This document shows, in pieces, positions 20,534-31,204 of a stretch of DNA of 64,000 nt. Numbering within the stretch: position 1 is the stretch's first letter; the number at the start of each line of letters is the position of its first letter. Origin of the DNA: Deinandra increscens subsp. villosa (lineage: Eukaryota > Streptophyta > Magnoliopsida > Asterales > Asteraceae); NCBI GenBank assembly GCA_039602395.1, contig JBCNJP010000027.1, forward strand, positions 35,659,841-35,723,840, given 5' to 3'. The translations under genes were made by a program, and so were the position numbers. The notes beneath the pieces are model-generated. The model had not been told where the DNA came from. It was given only the letters and a program-made list of their open reading frames with translations, and made no database searches.

Positions 20534-20842
20534 TGAAGGCTATCGACGCATGCAGTCTCCGGAGTGAAAAGTGAAGGCTATCGAGACAATTATATTTTAC
20601 CGGCGTTTGGTGCATTTGGAACGAGCATAACAGGCGATTTTCAATCAAAGACCGTCATCGATCGAACGGGTGTTTTTAGATATCAAGGAAAGGAGTTTTG
20701 TTATGATTTTGTAATCGTTGTAATGACCACTCTTTTAGTTAGTATGAGTGGTCTTCTTTCCGTTTGTAATCCCGTTTGGGTCGACGGCCAGGGCGCCTTG
20801 TTAGTGGCCGTTGTGTTTTAATAAAACGACGTTAAAAAAAAA
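20534..20842 (+). pseudogene. LINE ORF2 C-terminus, 3' UTR and poly(A)
   Basis: Frame-shifted pieces read KAIDACSL and then IFNQRPSSIERV, which match the conserved end of plant LINE ORF2 after zf-RVT. They continue the gene interrupted near 19,175. A 14-base sequence, GTGAAGGCTATCGA, occurs twice here (20,533 and 20,570). The 3' UTR ends TTTTAATAAAACGACGTT followed by nine A's (20,834-20,842), the LINE poly(A) tail. This fixes the right end of the LINE that starts near 8,500. Confidence 0.75.
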
Positions 20843-21491
20843 CTATTTAGTTTTAGTCGAGAAGCCACCGCTCGGTGATAAGAAAGAAACAGAATAATTA
20901 GTTCGGTGGTCGGTATTGTCGTTTCTTCGTTAATTTTCAATTTGTTGTAGGAATGTTTTTTTATTCAGATTAGACTCATGTACGTCTTATTCAAGTCACG
21001 TGAAGAATAGGAGAATAAGTGAATAACTCTATTTAAATTAAAGAAAAAAGTTAATATTTTTCAGTTGTGTTTATATTAGATTACCATTTTAGTCCTTAAA
21101 TTATTTTTTCTATAGTTTTTGTCTATGACTTTGTAAAATCCCGTGATGTTCCTGAGGCCAACGGCATTGTTATTTCTGTTAAATTAGTTCTACATTTTAT
21201 TAATCGATGAAACTACCCCTTGTATTAAAACAACAAAAAAATATAGAATTTAAGAAAAATAGTAACATCCCTCTATCTCAAATCTCAAGTAACATCACAT
21301 TTGATTATCTGAAGGCTGAGATGTCGAGTGTTTTCTTTTCTTTGCTATATAGATTTATGATTCTCAGTTGCGAAGTTTGAAAATATCAAGTGGGGGTCAG
21401 GATCTAATTTTTTTTTTGCCTAACGTCAATTTTTGGGTAAATGGGGGGTTGAAACCGGAGTATATCAAAATTTTCTACACGAAAATTATAT
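20843..21491. other. AT-rich stretch, nothing recognised
   Basis: No gene, terminus or repeat is recognised between the LINE poly(A) and the hAT MITE. It may be the continuation of the internal region of the 7,202 LTR element or older flanking DNA; I see no match to decide. Confidence 0.5.
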
Positions 21492-21499
21492 ACCCCTAC

Positions 21500-22057
21500 T
21501 AGGGGTGTTCACGGTTCGGTTTTAAACCGTGAAACCGTCCAAACTGGTTATCGGTTCGGTTTCGCGGTCGGTTTTTTATTTTAACAAACGTCGGTCGGTT
21601 TCAGAATTTTCAAACTGTAGTGAATGGTTTGGTTTATGGTTTATACAAAAAACTGGTCGTAAAAAACCGGACCAGACCGTGTGTATATATATATACATAT
21701 ATATAATTATATAGATAAATTACGTTGACTTGTTTTTATAATGAGATTTTAGGTTTTGACGCCATTAAAAAATATCAAAGAGGAATTCAAGTTTTAGCCT
21801 TAAAAACTTAAAATCTATAAATTTAGACATGTTTTAGTCATTGGGAAATCTAGAATGTGTTGGAGGTTACATTTCATAGTTGGAGATGAATTTTGTATTA
21901 ATAAATAAATTAGAGGTGGAAGTAGCGGTTCGGATTTTGGTTCAGTTTTAATTTCTAATGGTTCGGTTTAGGTTTTCGATTATAAAAAAACCGTAACTAA
22001 CGGTTTGGTTTACGGTTTGACACAAAAACGGTATAAACCGGACCGCGAACACCCCTA
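21500..22057. mobile_element. Non-autonomous hAT-type MITE (558 bp)
   Basis: It begins TAGGGGTGTTCACGGTTCGG and ends CCGGACCGCGAACACCCCTA, an imperfect terminal inverted repeat of 20 bases. It is flanked by 8-base repeats, ACCCCTAC (21,492-21,499) and CCCCCTAC (22,058-22,065), that differ at one base; eight bases is the hAT target-duplication length. Inside, GGTTCGGTTT and its complement recur, making the subterminal regions self-complementary. There is no transposase; a (TA) stretch at about 21,683-21,705 is a secondary insertion or expansion. Confidence 0.8.
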
Positions 22058-22065
22058 CCCCCTAC

Positions 22066-22500
22066 ATCGCAAAAAAAAATTCGGGGGGTCGGACGCCCCC
22101 TCCCGCCCCTTAAAAGCTACGCCAATGATGATTGTTAGTTGGTTAGTTAGTTGGATCTATGGTCGGGTTGTTATTCTCATTTTGTTAGATCACCTTGTAT
22201 ACATCCATTTTAACGTGACAATATTCACACCACACCACATAACATGAGGTATACCACATGCCTTTAGACCAAGATCCATAGGGTTGGGCTTATCCTTGGG
22301 GTATATCCCAGGATCCTCAATTTTCTATGTTGTAAAAATTCTTTTGAATATTTTTTGTGAAAAGAAAAGAAAAATTCTAACTAACCTATAATATAGTGTC
22401 ACGTGACATATAAGATAAATGATTATTTTTATATACTTATTTTATTATAAAAAAGACATTTTAAAAACAACTTCGTTTTTAATAAGGGAAAAAGACGAAA
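22066..22500. other. Stretch without recognised features
   Basis: Mixed then AT-rich sequence without open frames worth noting. I see no terminus linking it to the MITE on the left or the palindrome array on the right. Confidence 0.5.
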
Positions 22501-22870
22501 CTAGTCGGGTTGACCACGGTTGGACGAGAATGTCCACACTTTAAAAAAAGAGCACGAGAATGGCCGGTTACACGGTCGCCTACGACCACCTATCAACGGT
22601 CGTCCGACCGTACCACAGAACCAATAAAAAAACGCCACCTCATCATTACACGGTCGGACAAGTCGTTGTCCAAGGTCGTCCGACCGTTCTCCGGGCCACA
22701 GTGACCATTCCGACATTCCTCCTGCCACGGTCGGTTCGACCGTCTGACACGGTTGTCGGAGGCGCTCCGACCGTGGAAAATATATATTTTTTTAATTCAA
22801 AAAACCCTAATTTCTACGGTCGTGGTATTATGGTTGTCGATGACTGTTTCTACAGTCGTCCGACCGTGTG
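22501..22870. repeat. Array of ACGGTCG/CGACCGT palindromic words
   Basis: About ten copies of CGGTCG, CGACCG or the full ACGGTCGTCCGACCGT lie in 370 bases (for example 22,596-22,611, 22,672-22,687 and 22,852-22,867), in both orientations. This density of an inverted word is typical of subterminal regions of DNA transposons such as CACTA or MULE, but no terminus is seen before the gap at 22,998. Confidence 0.7.
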
Positions 22871-22997
22871 TATTTTTTATATTTATTTTTTAATTTTTTT
22901 GGTAATGTGTGAAGTTTGTATGGTATTTATAGGTGTAAAAATGAGAATATTATATATTATATATTATTGTTTGTAAAAATAAAAATAATTGTAGGAT

Positions 22998-23497
22998 NNN
23001 NNNNNNNNNNNNNNNNNNNNNNNNNNNNNNNNNNNNNNNNNNNNNNNNNNNNNNNNNNNNNNNNNNNNNNNNNNNNNNNNNNNNNNNNNNNNNNNNNNNN
23101 NNNNNNNNNNNNNNNNNNNNNNNNNNNNNNNNNNNNNNNNNNNNNNNNNNNNNNNNNNNNNNNNNNNNNNNNNNNNNNNNNNNNNNNNNNNNNNNNNNNN
23201 NNNNNNNNNNNNNNNNNNNNNNNNNNNNNNNNNNNNNNNNNNNNNNNNNNNNNNNNNNNNNNNNNNNNNNNNNNNNNNNNNNNNNNNNNNNNNNNNNNNN
23301 NNNNNNNNNNNNNNNNNNNNNNNNNNNNNNNNNNNNNNNNNNNNNNNNNNNNNNNNNNNNNNNNNNNNNNNNNNNNNNNNNNNNNNNNNNNNNNNNNNNN
23401 NNNNNNNNNNNNNNNNNNNNNNNNNNNNNNNNNNNNNNNNNNNNNNNNNNNNNNNNNNNNNNNNNNNNNNNNNNNNNNNNNNNNNNNNNNNNNNNNN
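22998..23497. other. Assembly gap (500 N)
   Basis: Exactly 500 N. It hides the body of the chromovirus whose LTR end appears at 23,498 and possibly the rest of the Helitron. Confidence 0.99.
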
Positions 23498-23891
23498 CGC
23501 CGGCAGTGTCGCTGGCAGTTTCGCTAGCCACGCGAAACTGGTCATGCATTAGCTACCGGGCGAAACTGTAATTTCGCTCGGTAGTTTCGCTAACCACCAA
23601 AAAAGGGGTCAATTTACATTCTAAGTAAGATAAACACGATTTCTCGATAAATCACATAATTGCACAATTAATTAAATAAGCATGTTGCATTACTTCATAC
23701 AGTGGTAATAAGTAACAAATCATATAACACGTATGGACGGGTTCGGTGATCAACCAAAGGTCGTGGACGTATCCGGTTTAGTTAAGTATTAGTTACTACT
23801 TGTAATGTGACTAACGGAGATTACCTAACGGAACTAACGGAAATTACGGAAAAACTTAACGGAGTTAACTTGGGAGGTTACAGTTGTCACA
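23498..23891 (-). mobile_element. Terminal part of a second chromovirus LTR
   Basis: Words shared with 13,560-13,952 in the same order include GTTTCGCTGGC, CTACCGGGCGAA, GGACGGGTTCGGTGATCAAC and AAGGTCGTGGACGTAT. The overall sequence is clearly diverged, so this is a related family and not another copy. In minus-strand sense the LTR starts TGTGACAAC at 23,891, exactly where the RepHel frame is broken. The other end is in the gap. Confidence 0.8.
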
Positions 23892-26420
23892 TTCTGGCCA
23901 GTTTGGATTTGCAGTGAAGGTTATAAACAGATCAGGATTGCCGTATGTCCGGCATAGAGCCATAGCATCCTGATAGTTCTGCACCATATATCGCGGGCTT
24001 CCTGTGAAGGTTGAAGGTAATACAATGCGCTGACCGACTGCGTCCGCCCTTGTGTCCCCCCGTGTAACAGCATCACATAGGTTGTTGTAGAGCTCAACAC
24101 GCAAGTCTTTTTGGTTATTACGTACCCACTTCAGTCTTTGCTCTTCAATAGCTGTGTAAGCATCAACCAAATACTGCTGGAACAGCCGTCCACCCCGCAA
24201 CAGAGTACTGGTTTCATCCTCACGTTGGTGGATCATATAACAGTAATACTCTCTCATTGTAACATTTTGACGTTTCGTACTTCTCTTCCCTGAGTTGAAA
24301 GCATACCGTATGTGCTCATGGAAACCTGTCTCACCATAAGGGAATAATATGGGATATTGTAATGCCATATAAAGCTGGTTCAACTCTGAAATTCTCTTTA
24401 GATTACCGTCATTAGTGCTGATTACTATGTCTCTCAGCCCATCACTTTCACCGAAATCCCCTGTTACTAACACTGCGATCTCTGATGCAGTTGGTGCATT
24501 ATATTGACGGTTCTCCGTGCCACGGCCTAACAATCGAATACGGCAGTCACGGTTTCCATCTGCAGCACACCAATCCCGGGCCATTCGAAATGTTTTAGCA
24601 ACAGCACTGTAAGTGTTGAACATGTCAACCAGTTTGGATACTATGGCCTCATCTATACTGCCATGATCACTATCATCTCGTGACAAAGCATTTATACGAT
24701 TTGATACCTCATTTTGCGTGTCATGAAAATATAACTGCGCATACGTAGGTTGTTTACCTTGGGTAGGAAGCAGAGAACCAATACGATGGTAATTTTGTCC
24801 ACTGACACGGAATGTATATACTCCCCTACCCTCGTTAACTGAGTGATCAATTTTAGCCCCAAAAGAAGTGTAGGTAAACATGCTGTTGTAGCGCCTAATT
24901 TTCTCCCTGAATCCAGCTGCTAGCCGGTTATCATAGTCTAGAAGGCTTCTAAGTGGCTCTGGGGCCTGTAATGGGGATGGCAACAGCACCTTCCTATCTT
25001 GACAGCAGGATGAAAAGCTAGCTTCACCATCCAAGTCGGTAGTTTTACTCTTCTCCGCACCCCACATCAGCGCTTTACAATTACTGCATTTATATATGGG
25101 GCTTCCCAGGCTCTCATAAACGACCGGCACGCCTACATAATACAAAATAAGCCATTTAATTTATAAAATATGCAAGCATAATTGAGATAGCATGTTGTCC
25201 AGTGTAGTGTGGCTCATTCTTATATATACACGACACAATATTCAAAAGAGCTGTATATAACCTATCCCGCTATTACACTGGAAGGACCCTAGCCTGCTTA
25301 CTTGGAGCCATGTTCAACATAGATTACCTGCAGAAGTAAAGGCTGGTCTTTTGTGTCGCTGTGACGCTGCAGTATGAATGGCCCGGGTCCGGTTATTACG
25401 TTTCCTAGTTGACGATATTGACGTATTCCCTGCATGGATAAGTTAACCTCGGCAACGTATTCCAGTAGTGGAAAAAATAAAGTTACAGAAATTGTAACGG
25501 CTTAGAATACAATGATATAAGGATGAACGTGGTTATCAGTCGGAACAAAACCTGCTTTTCTTTTGGGCATGCGTGTCGAGCTTGATGATGGGTCTGTATG
25601 CGCTGTAAACAGTCCACACTTTAAATGACACAGAGACCCGGCACAAATACTAATCATGCACATTATATTAAATAGAGTATCCAACCTGCCTTAGCTCTTT
25701 TACCACGGCTGCGACTTGATGATGGCGGTTCATTGTCTGTTACAAATAAATGTTATAAAACAACTAAATAGTTCAACTATGTACCAATAAACTATAAACG
25801 TCTAACAGCAAGCCTAGGTGTCAGATATAACATAGCTATCATCAAGCGCTTACAGGAAAAAACAACTGACCTACGTCGTTACGCAGGACAGTAGTAATAC
25901 CACTTTCGTGGCATCCTTCCATGATTTGCGGTTTGAACGATAAATCCAAGATGTTTGGACCACATGATAAACTTACCAGGTCGCCTTCGGTACCACTTTG
26001 TGTCATTTTAAAACCACAATACCTCCCCCCTCTTACATCACTACTTTCCTCAGGCCGGACCAAGTTACGCTGAGCAGCCATTTTCTTCACAACAGGTGGC
26101 TTTTTAACTTTATCAGCATCCAAGATGTTTGGACCACATGATAAACTTACCAGGTCGCCTTCGGTACCACTTTGTGTCATTTTAAAACCACAATACCTCC
26201 CCCCTCTTACATCACTACTTTCCTCAGGCCGGACCAAGTTACGCTGAGCAGCCATTTTCTTCACAACAGGTGGCTTTTTAACTTTATCAGCAGGGTATGT
26301 GTGAACAATCTCCTCATCGGTTAAACTCTGTTGTGTCTGTGTCGTCAAAGAACCATACACAGTATCATGAGCAAGACTATCCTGTAAATCTACATCTGTT
26401 AAAATACACAGTAAAGACAT
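23892..26420 (-). pseudogene. Helitron RepHel, N-terminal half, cut by LTR
   Basis: RepHel is the Helitron transposase: a HUH Rep nuclease fused to a Pif1-like helicase for rolling-circle movement. My model uses five exons, 26,420-25,871, 25,736-25,686, 25,602-25,552, 25,429-25,328 and 25,132-23,892. All introns are GT-AG and all joins are in the same codon phase, giving about 665 codons. ATG 26,420 is the first in-frame Met, but an upstream exon is possible. The small exons are basic and NLS-like (MPKRKA, SRGKRAKA, TRKRNNRTR). The large exon has a Cys pair region (KCSNCKALMW) and the Helitron_like_N block, ending GSPRYMVQNYQDAMAL and DLFITFTANPNWPE. There the chromovirus LTR begins, before the HUH and tyrosine motifs, so catalytic Rep and helicase are absent. 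It lies 1.75 kb downstream of the RPA-like gene on the same strand. Confidence 0.85.
25944..26291 (-). repeat. In-frame 174-bp tandem duplication inside a RepHel exon
   Basis: Two directly adjacent copies, 25,944-26,117 and 26,118-26,291, appear identical by eye. As 174 is divisible by three, the duplication adds 58 residues without changing the frame. Each unit encodes a segment starting DKVKKPPVVKKMAAQ and ending GPNILD. Confidence 0.95.
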
Positions 26421-28169
26421 AAGGGTAAGCAGCAGCCAAAGAAGACCACTAATTTATACAGGACGTTTAGTATTCATTATTAGAGTTTGTATCGAAGAAG
26501 TTACGTGGAACTATAGGCAGATAATCTAAACTCGAGGACTGTGCGTCAGTCGGAGTTATTTGAAGACCGCAAAAATGTTGCACTTTCCCATCAGATGTGA
26601 CATGCGAGGTCCTCTTAACGGCGGTGCCTTACCAAACTTCATAGCAGCTGAACGACCGACCCAACCAAGTACTCTACTACAACAGCATGGCAAAACAGAG
26701 TTACATAGTATTACAGAAAGCTTACAGTTAACTAATCGTGTGAGACTATCATAAAAATAGTGCCAGTCAGATGTAACCTGGGTGGTGATCGTCTTCTTTA
26801 CAGAAGTACAAAGCCACAATCTCACTACAATGTATATGTGCTGGATCAACAAAAAGTGGCCGAGGTTAAACTTCTTCTCTATATATCTCCCTGTCACAAT
26901 TAAGTGAAAACCAGTGAATGAAACTGATATAATAAGAAGCTTACAATGTACCTCTAACGTCAATAGTGCTGATGGCATATAAAAAGGCGTAATATGGAAG
27001 CTGAAGCAATAGTAAATTAAGTAAACAATAAGGAATTAATAAATTAATAACCATACAGTTTTTGTGTTCGTCAGATTATATAAGGATACTTTGAAAAGAG
27101 GCTGAAGAGCAGTCACAGAAAGAAATCCTGTAAAAATGTTCTCGTATTTGCAGAAACAGCACCTTAATCATGTACAATCATATTAACCTAGGATGATCAA
27201 ATAACAATAGTGCCCACGCACCAGCCCACAAAGAAGGAAGCTTGTAAGAGGTCGGGCCCCAGTCCAATACGTTCATTTGTTCATTCATTGGTCTAAATTT
27301 CAACTCCTTGGGGCCCAAAAAAATCTATCGACTTAGCCCGGCACTATTTGCCTTTAATTTGCTCATATTTCCATTTTAGGCCAACCTATGGCCCAAGCAT
27401 AGAATGTATGTGAGGCTGATGTCATTGAACTCTTTATCTTGACACAGAGGAAATGTGAACAAAACCACACATGACCACCACACTAAACAGTCCACTACCA
27501 GTCCTAGGATCGTTATCTACCTGGTGTTGTGTTCACTCATATGTATATGTTGATAGTTACGATGAACACACCCTGGCACGTGGCTTTAGAAGGTGTCTGA
27601 ATCATTATGTCATCACATCCGTATTCCCTGGTTTCACAATTGTCAGCTATTCCATATACTAAGCAATGTTTTGTCAACGTAGTTGTTAGTAAAGTGAAAT
27701 CAGCTTATACTACTGATTGAAGTATCTTGAATTTAGCCTCGTTGGCACAAAATTTTGTCTTCAATTTGGAGCAGTGGCTGCAACACAGTTTCTTTAAATT
27801 CGATTAACTTCGGTGGGATTCTCTTATACTTGGTTCTGCTATCAGCATTACAAAGATGTATGATACGCCTTACTGAAATGTATCCCATACAGTGCTGCAA
27901 TGACTATCAGCACTATAGAGGTGTATGACATGGTTTACTAAAAAATGAGGTGCAACCCCTGGAACATGTGTTACAGCACGTGTGAAACCAAAGGACAGAG
28001 ACTAAAAAGCAAACAAAAACATTATAAAGGTGTCTGAAAGGAAACATATGCTCAAAATGTCATAGATGATAATCAAATACTCCTATTACATCATTATAAT
28101 AAACCAGAGACATGTCTTCTAAGGGGCGGTTGACACATTGAAGGCATTCTCTGGCGGATAGCCAACAAA
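26421..28169. other. Spacer between RPA-like and RepHel genes
   Basis: No exon could be supported. Open pieces such as the minus-strand frame at 26,556-26,978 lack recognisable motifs. The stretch should hold the RPA-like 3' UTR, the RepHel promoter and perhaps non-coding 5' exons. Confidence 0.5.
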
Positions 28170-31100
28170 TCACTCTCCATCATCCGAATCAACAATGTAT
28201 GCACGCCTACAGCGTTAAAAATTAACTATGTTAAGAGGCAGACTACAAATCACAGCTATTATTAAAAAGCATTGCATGCCACATACCTTTTTTTCCCCAC
28301 AGTTCCGGCAACCGAATCCCCTCCGCTGTCCTTGCCATCAACATCGTCCTCCTTTTCAGAAAGGGAATCCCTGCAGTACATGTGAAAAGCGATTACATGT
28401 CAACATGAGTGACGTACGGGTATGCTGGAACAGTAAACTCGCCACTCACATTATCAGTTGAGACGTGCCTTCCACTGGATCATGTGCTTCACCACCAGTT
28501 ACCTTCTTCAACCTCTTTTCCGGTACGACATTAACTTCGGAACCCACATCCGAACCACTTCTCACATCCACTGACAATCCATGTTGTGCTTTACCAGGGA
28601 CACCTTCACTATCGGTACCGGTACAATCACTACAGTACAACACATCATAAGGTACAGCAACAGGGGTAAGAATTGTACAGGAACTGTAAGTATGGTTCTA
28701 ATACTCACAGGTTGGATGACCGCTTCTCAGCACGTTTGTCTGGAGTGACAACACCAATCTGCGGAGCCTTTTTAACCGGTGAAGATAGAGCAGGCACAGC
28801 GGCAGGATCCAAAATCTCATCCACTGACGAAGGAGACGCAATGTTTGCCGAGCCCGGTAATAAAACCTGGGCGCAATTGAAGCTCTCATACTCACCATAC
28901 TGGTAGTATGTATGGGATCGAAGTTCAAACAGATAAGTGCCTCCAATCAGACAACGGAGTGCCTCGGGAAGGACCATATCATCGCTGTTTGTGGACTGGA
29001 ATACCAACACCATAATTAAGGACAGGAAAGAATGTAAAGCGTACAATTGTACAGTGAAATAAAAAGAGAAAGACGAACCTGCTCCTGCTCATCGAGCAGG
29101 GTTTTTGCTGACTTCTTCACCAACTGCTCGCCCGCTTCGTCAAAAAGGACAACCACAACATTGCCTGTCATGTCCTTAACATCAACCATAAGCCTGTACC
29201 TGTTATCTCCATTGATATAGCATTGTTATAAAAACGAAAACCCAGAATATCGTAGCGAAAGGAAAACAGTCATGGATGTGTGTACGTGGCCAAAAGTGAT
29301 CATTAGCTATGCAATGAAGCACAGGACAATAGGACCCACTTAAAATATAAGGGAGAATCCATAGAACGTACCTCGCCCGCGGAAAGTACACGGCATTGTC
29401 ACACGCCTCACACCAGAAACTCCCGTCTTTGCGGGTCACACCTTTGCGACAGCGTCCACCGGTACATGTAAAATTAAACCAGCTATTCTTTGTCCGGATA
29501 CCGGTGATCTGAATACTGTTCCTAAACACCACTGCCTGTTACAAACAAATGCCAGAAAGGCAAGAGGTCAGGATAGCATAAAAATGATGAATGAGATTGC
29601 TTCAAATATAGGAAAGCATCGAAACCTTCTTCTTGTCCTGCCGAGCCGACTGTAAGAGCTCAGCAATTGTTGTGACAGCATGCGGGCCATCCCTAGCTGG
29701 CTGTGTCTCAGCTCGCAGATCAACCCCCCTACATTTATGAACATATTATCAGGTTACAACATTAACACAAACGAAAACTTCAGCATAAGGTTCTGCCCTA
29801 GCGACTACCTAAGTGAAGCATTGAATGACTCCAACAATGGTATATTGTTGCTATCGATGATAAGAGTCGCGGAGGAGCTCGAAAGGCCAAGTGAGCCTGA
29901 AAGAGGTAAAAATTATGTACAGGGAACATGTATAACGGACAGACAGGTATAAAGGTTAAATAAAATACCAAGATATTGCTTCACAGTCATTGAAGACAGT
30001 ATAACTGTGTAGACACCAGCTTTCTTCGCTTTCTGCGCTATAAAAGACTCGCTGAGCTTACCCCACAAAGTCACTGCCATGTGACGACCGCTGCAAAAGT
30101 AATTTAATTCTCAACATACATGGCGTGTAAAGTAGATACATAACTTATGTACATGCTATACCGTTCATTGCGCAGGTTGAACTCCAGCATTCGTCTGCCC
30201 GTGGACGTGGTAGATACATTATCAGCTGTAGTAACATAACCAATGACATCTGTACAAACATGGGAATTCCTTAAGGCCTTTCTAAAGGAAACATTGTACA
30301 GGTACAAAGCATTCTAAGTTTTCAACATTACATGCATATCCTAACACCAATATTACAAAGGGGTGTAATAAGAAATGAAAGTAACAATCATAATACCAAT
30401 TGTAATAACAACTGATTTAATAATTCCTTTAAACATTGGCACATCTTACATAATAAGTATCATTAACTATAAACATGACGATCATATCATCGACCAAAAT
30501 AATCACACGGAGACCCCATAAACATCTATTGTATAAGTATGCATGGAAAACATACAAAAGAATAACATACCAAATCTGTAAAACCAGTGGCAGAACATGG
30601 AGAAAGCCACATTATAAGTAGACAATCAAGAAAATAAGTTATAAGGTGGGAACATACCAACAAAATACTTGTTATTAGTAACTTCCAGATCCTCAAACTG
30701 AACTATTTGAAAAGGATAACGCTCAAACCCTCCATGATCTACAGAAACTTTTTTAAACACTGTAGATCCATGTAACTCAATCATATATTGGCTATCCTTT
30801 AGGATCCTGTACGCAGGCCTATTCTTCACAACAGTAAAATTCTTCAACAGATACAAACAACCTTCCTTCAACTTATCAACAAAATAGTGAGCAACGTTGC
30901 TCCGAGCAGTGGCATGAATAGAGTCCCCCTATCAAAGACAACATTTTCGTCAAGACGATCTACAACAGATAAGCAAACAGTCAAAATAGTAAACATAAAC
31001 AACACAAAGAGTTAGGAATCTACTAACATTCCTATCAGAAAAGATATAATCGGTACTGATATAGCGCCCATGCACATTATCAGAATCCCATGAACGACAA

Positions 31101-31204
31101 ACCATAACAACGATAGACATCGAAGATCCTACTTCAAGCTGGTCAAAACATAAACCATCATCCAAACCTGTTTCCATAACACCACCCGCCACAGCCTTGG
31201 ACAT
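28170..31204 (-). CDS. Helitron-type RPA1-like protein, 12 exons, 573 residues
   Basis: RPA1 binds single-stranded DNA through OB folds; plant Helitrons often carry an RPA1-like gene, thought to coat the transposition intermediate. ATG is at 31,204. Exons: 31,204-31,028; 30,928-30,658; 30,249-30,162; 30,090-29,969; 29,896-29,809; 29,728-29,626; 29,535-29,372; 29,199-29,079; 28,995-28,709; 28,629-28,450; 28,370-28,287; 28,206-28,170 (TGA). Every intron is GT-AG and the exons sum to 1,722 bases, an exact multiple of three with no internal stop, which strongly supports the model. A first OB fold spans about residues 20-150, a second about 150-280 (RRMLEFNLRNER, MAVTLWGKL). A third contains a zinc site, C307, C312, C325, C328 (CTGGRC...FWCEAC), as in RPA1 DBD-C. 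The tail is charged and low-complexity, ending VDSDDGE. It lacks the N-terminal domain of cellular RPA1. Confidence 0.88.

Noticed and set aside
26556..26978. 140-codon minus-strand frame between RPA-like and RepHel genes
   Set aside because: No motif, and it does not join by GT-AG sites in phase to either gene; left as spacer.
28170..31204. Ordinary nuclear RPA1 host gene
   Set aside because: It lacks the N-terminal RPA1 domain and sits on the same strand just upstream of a Helitron RepHel, the known arrangement for Helitron-borne RPA genes.
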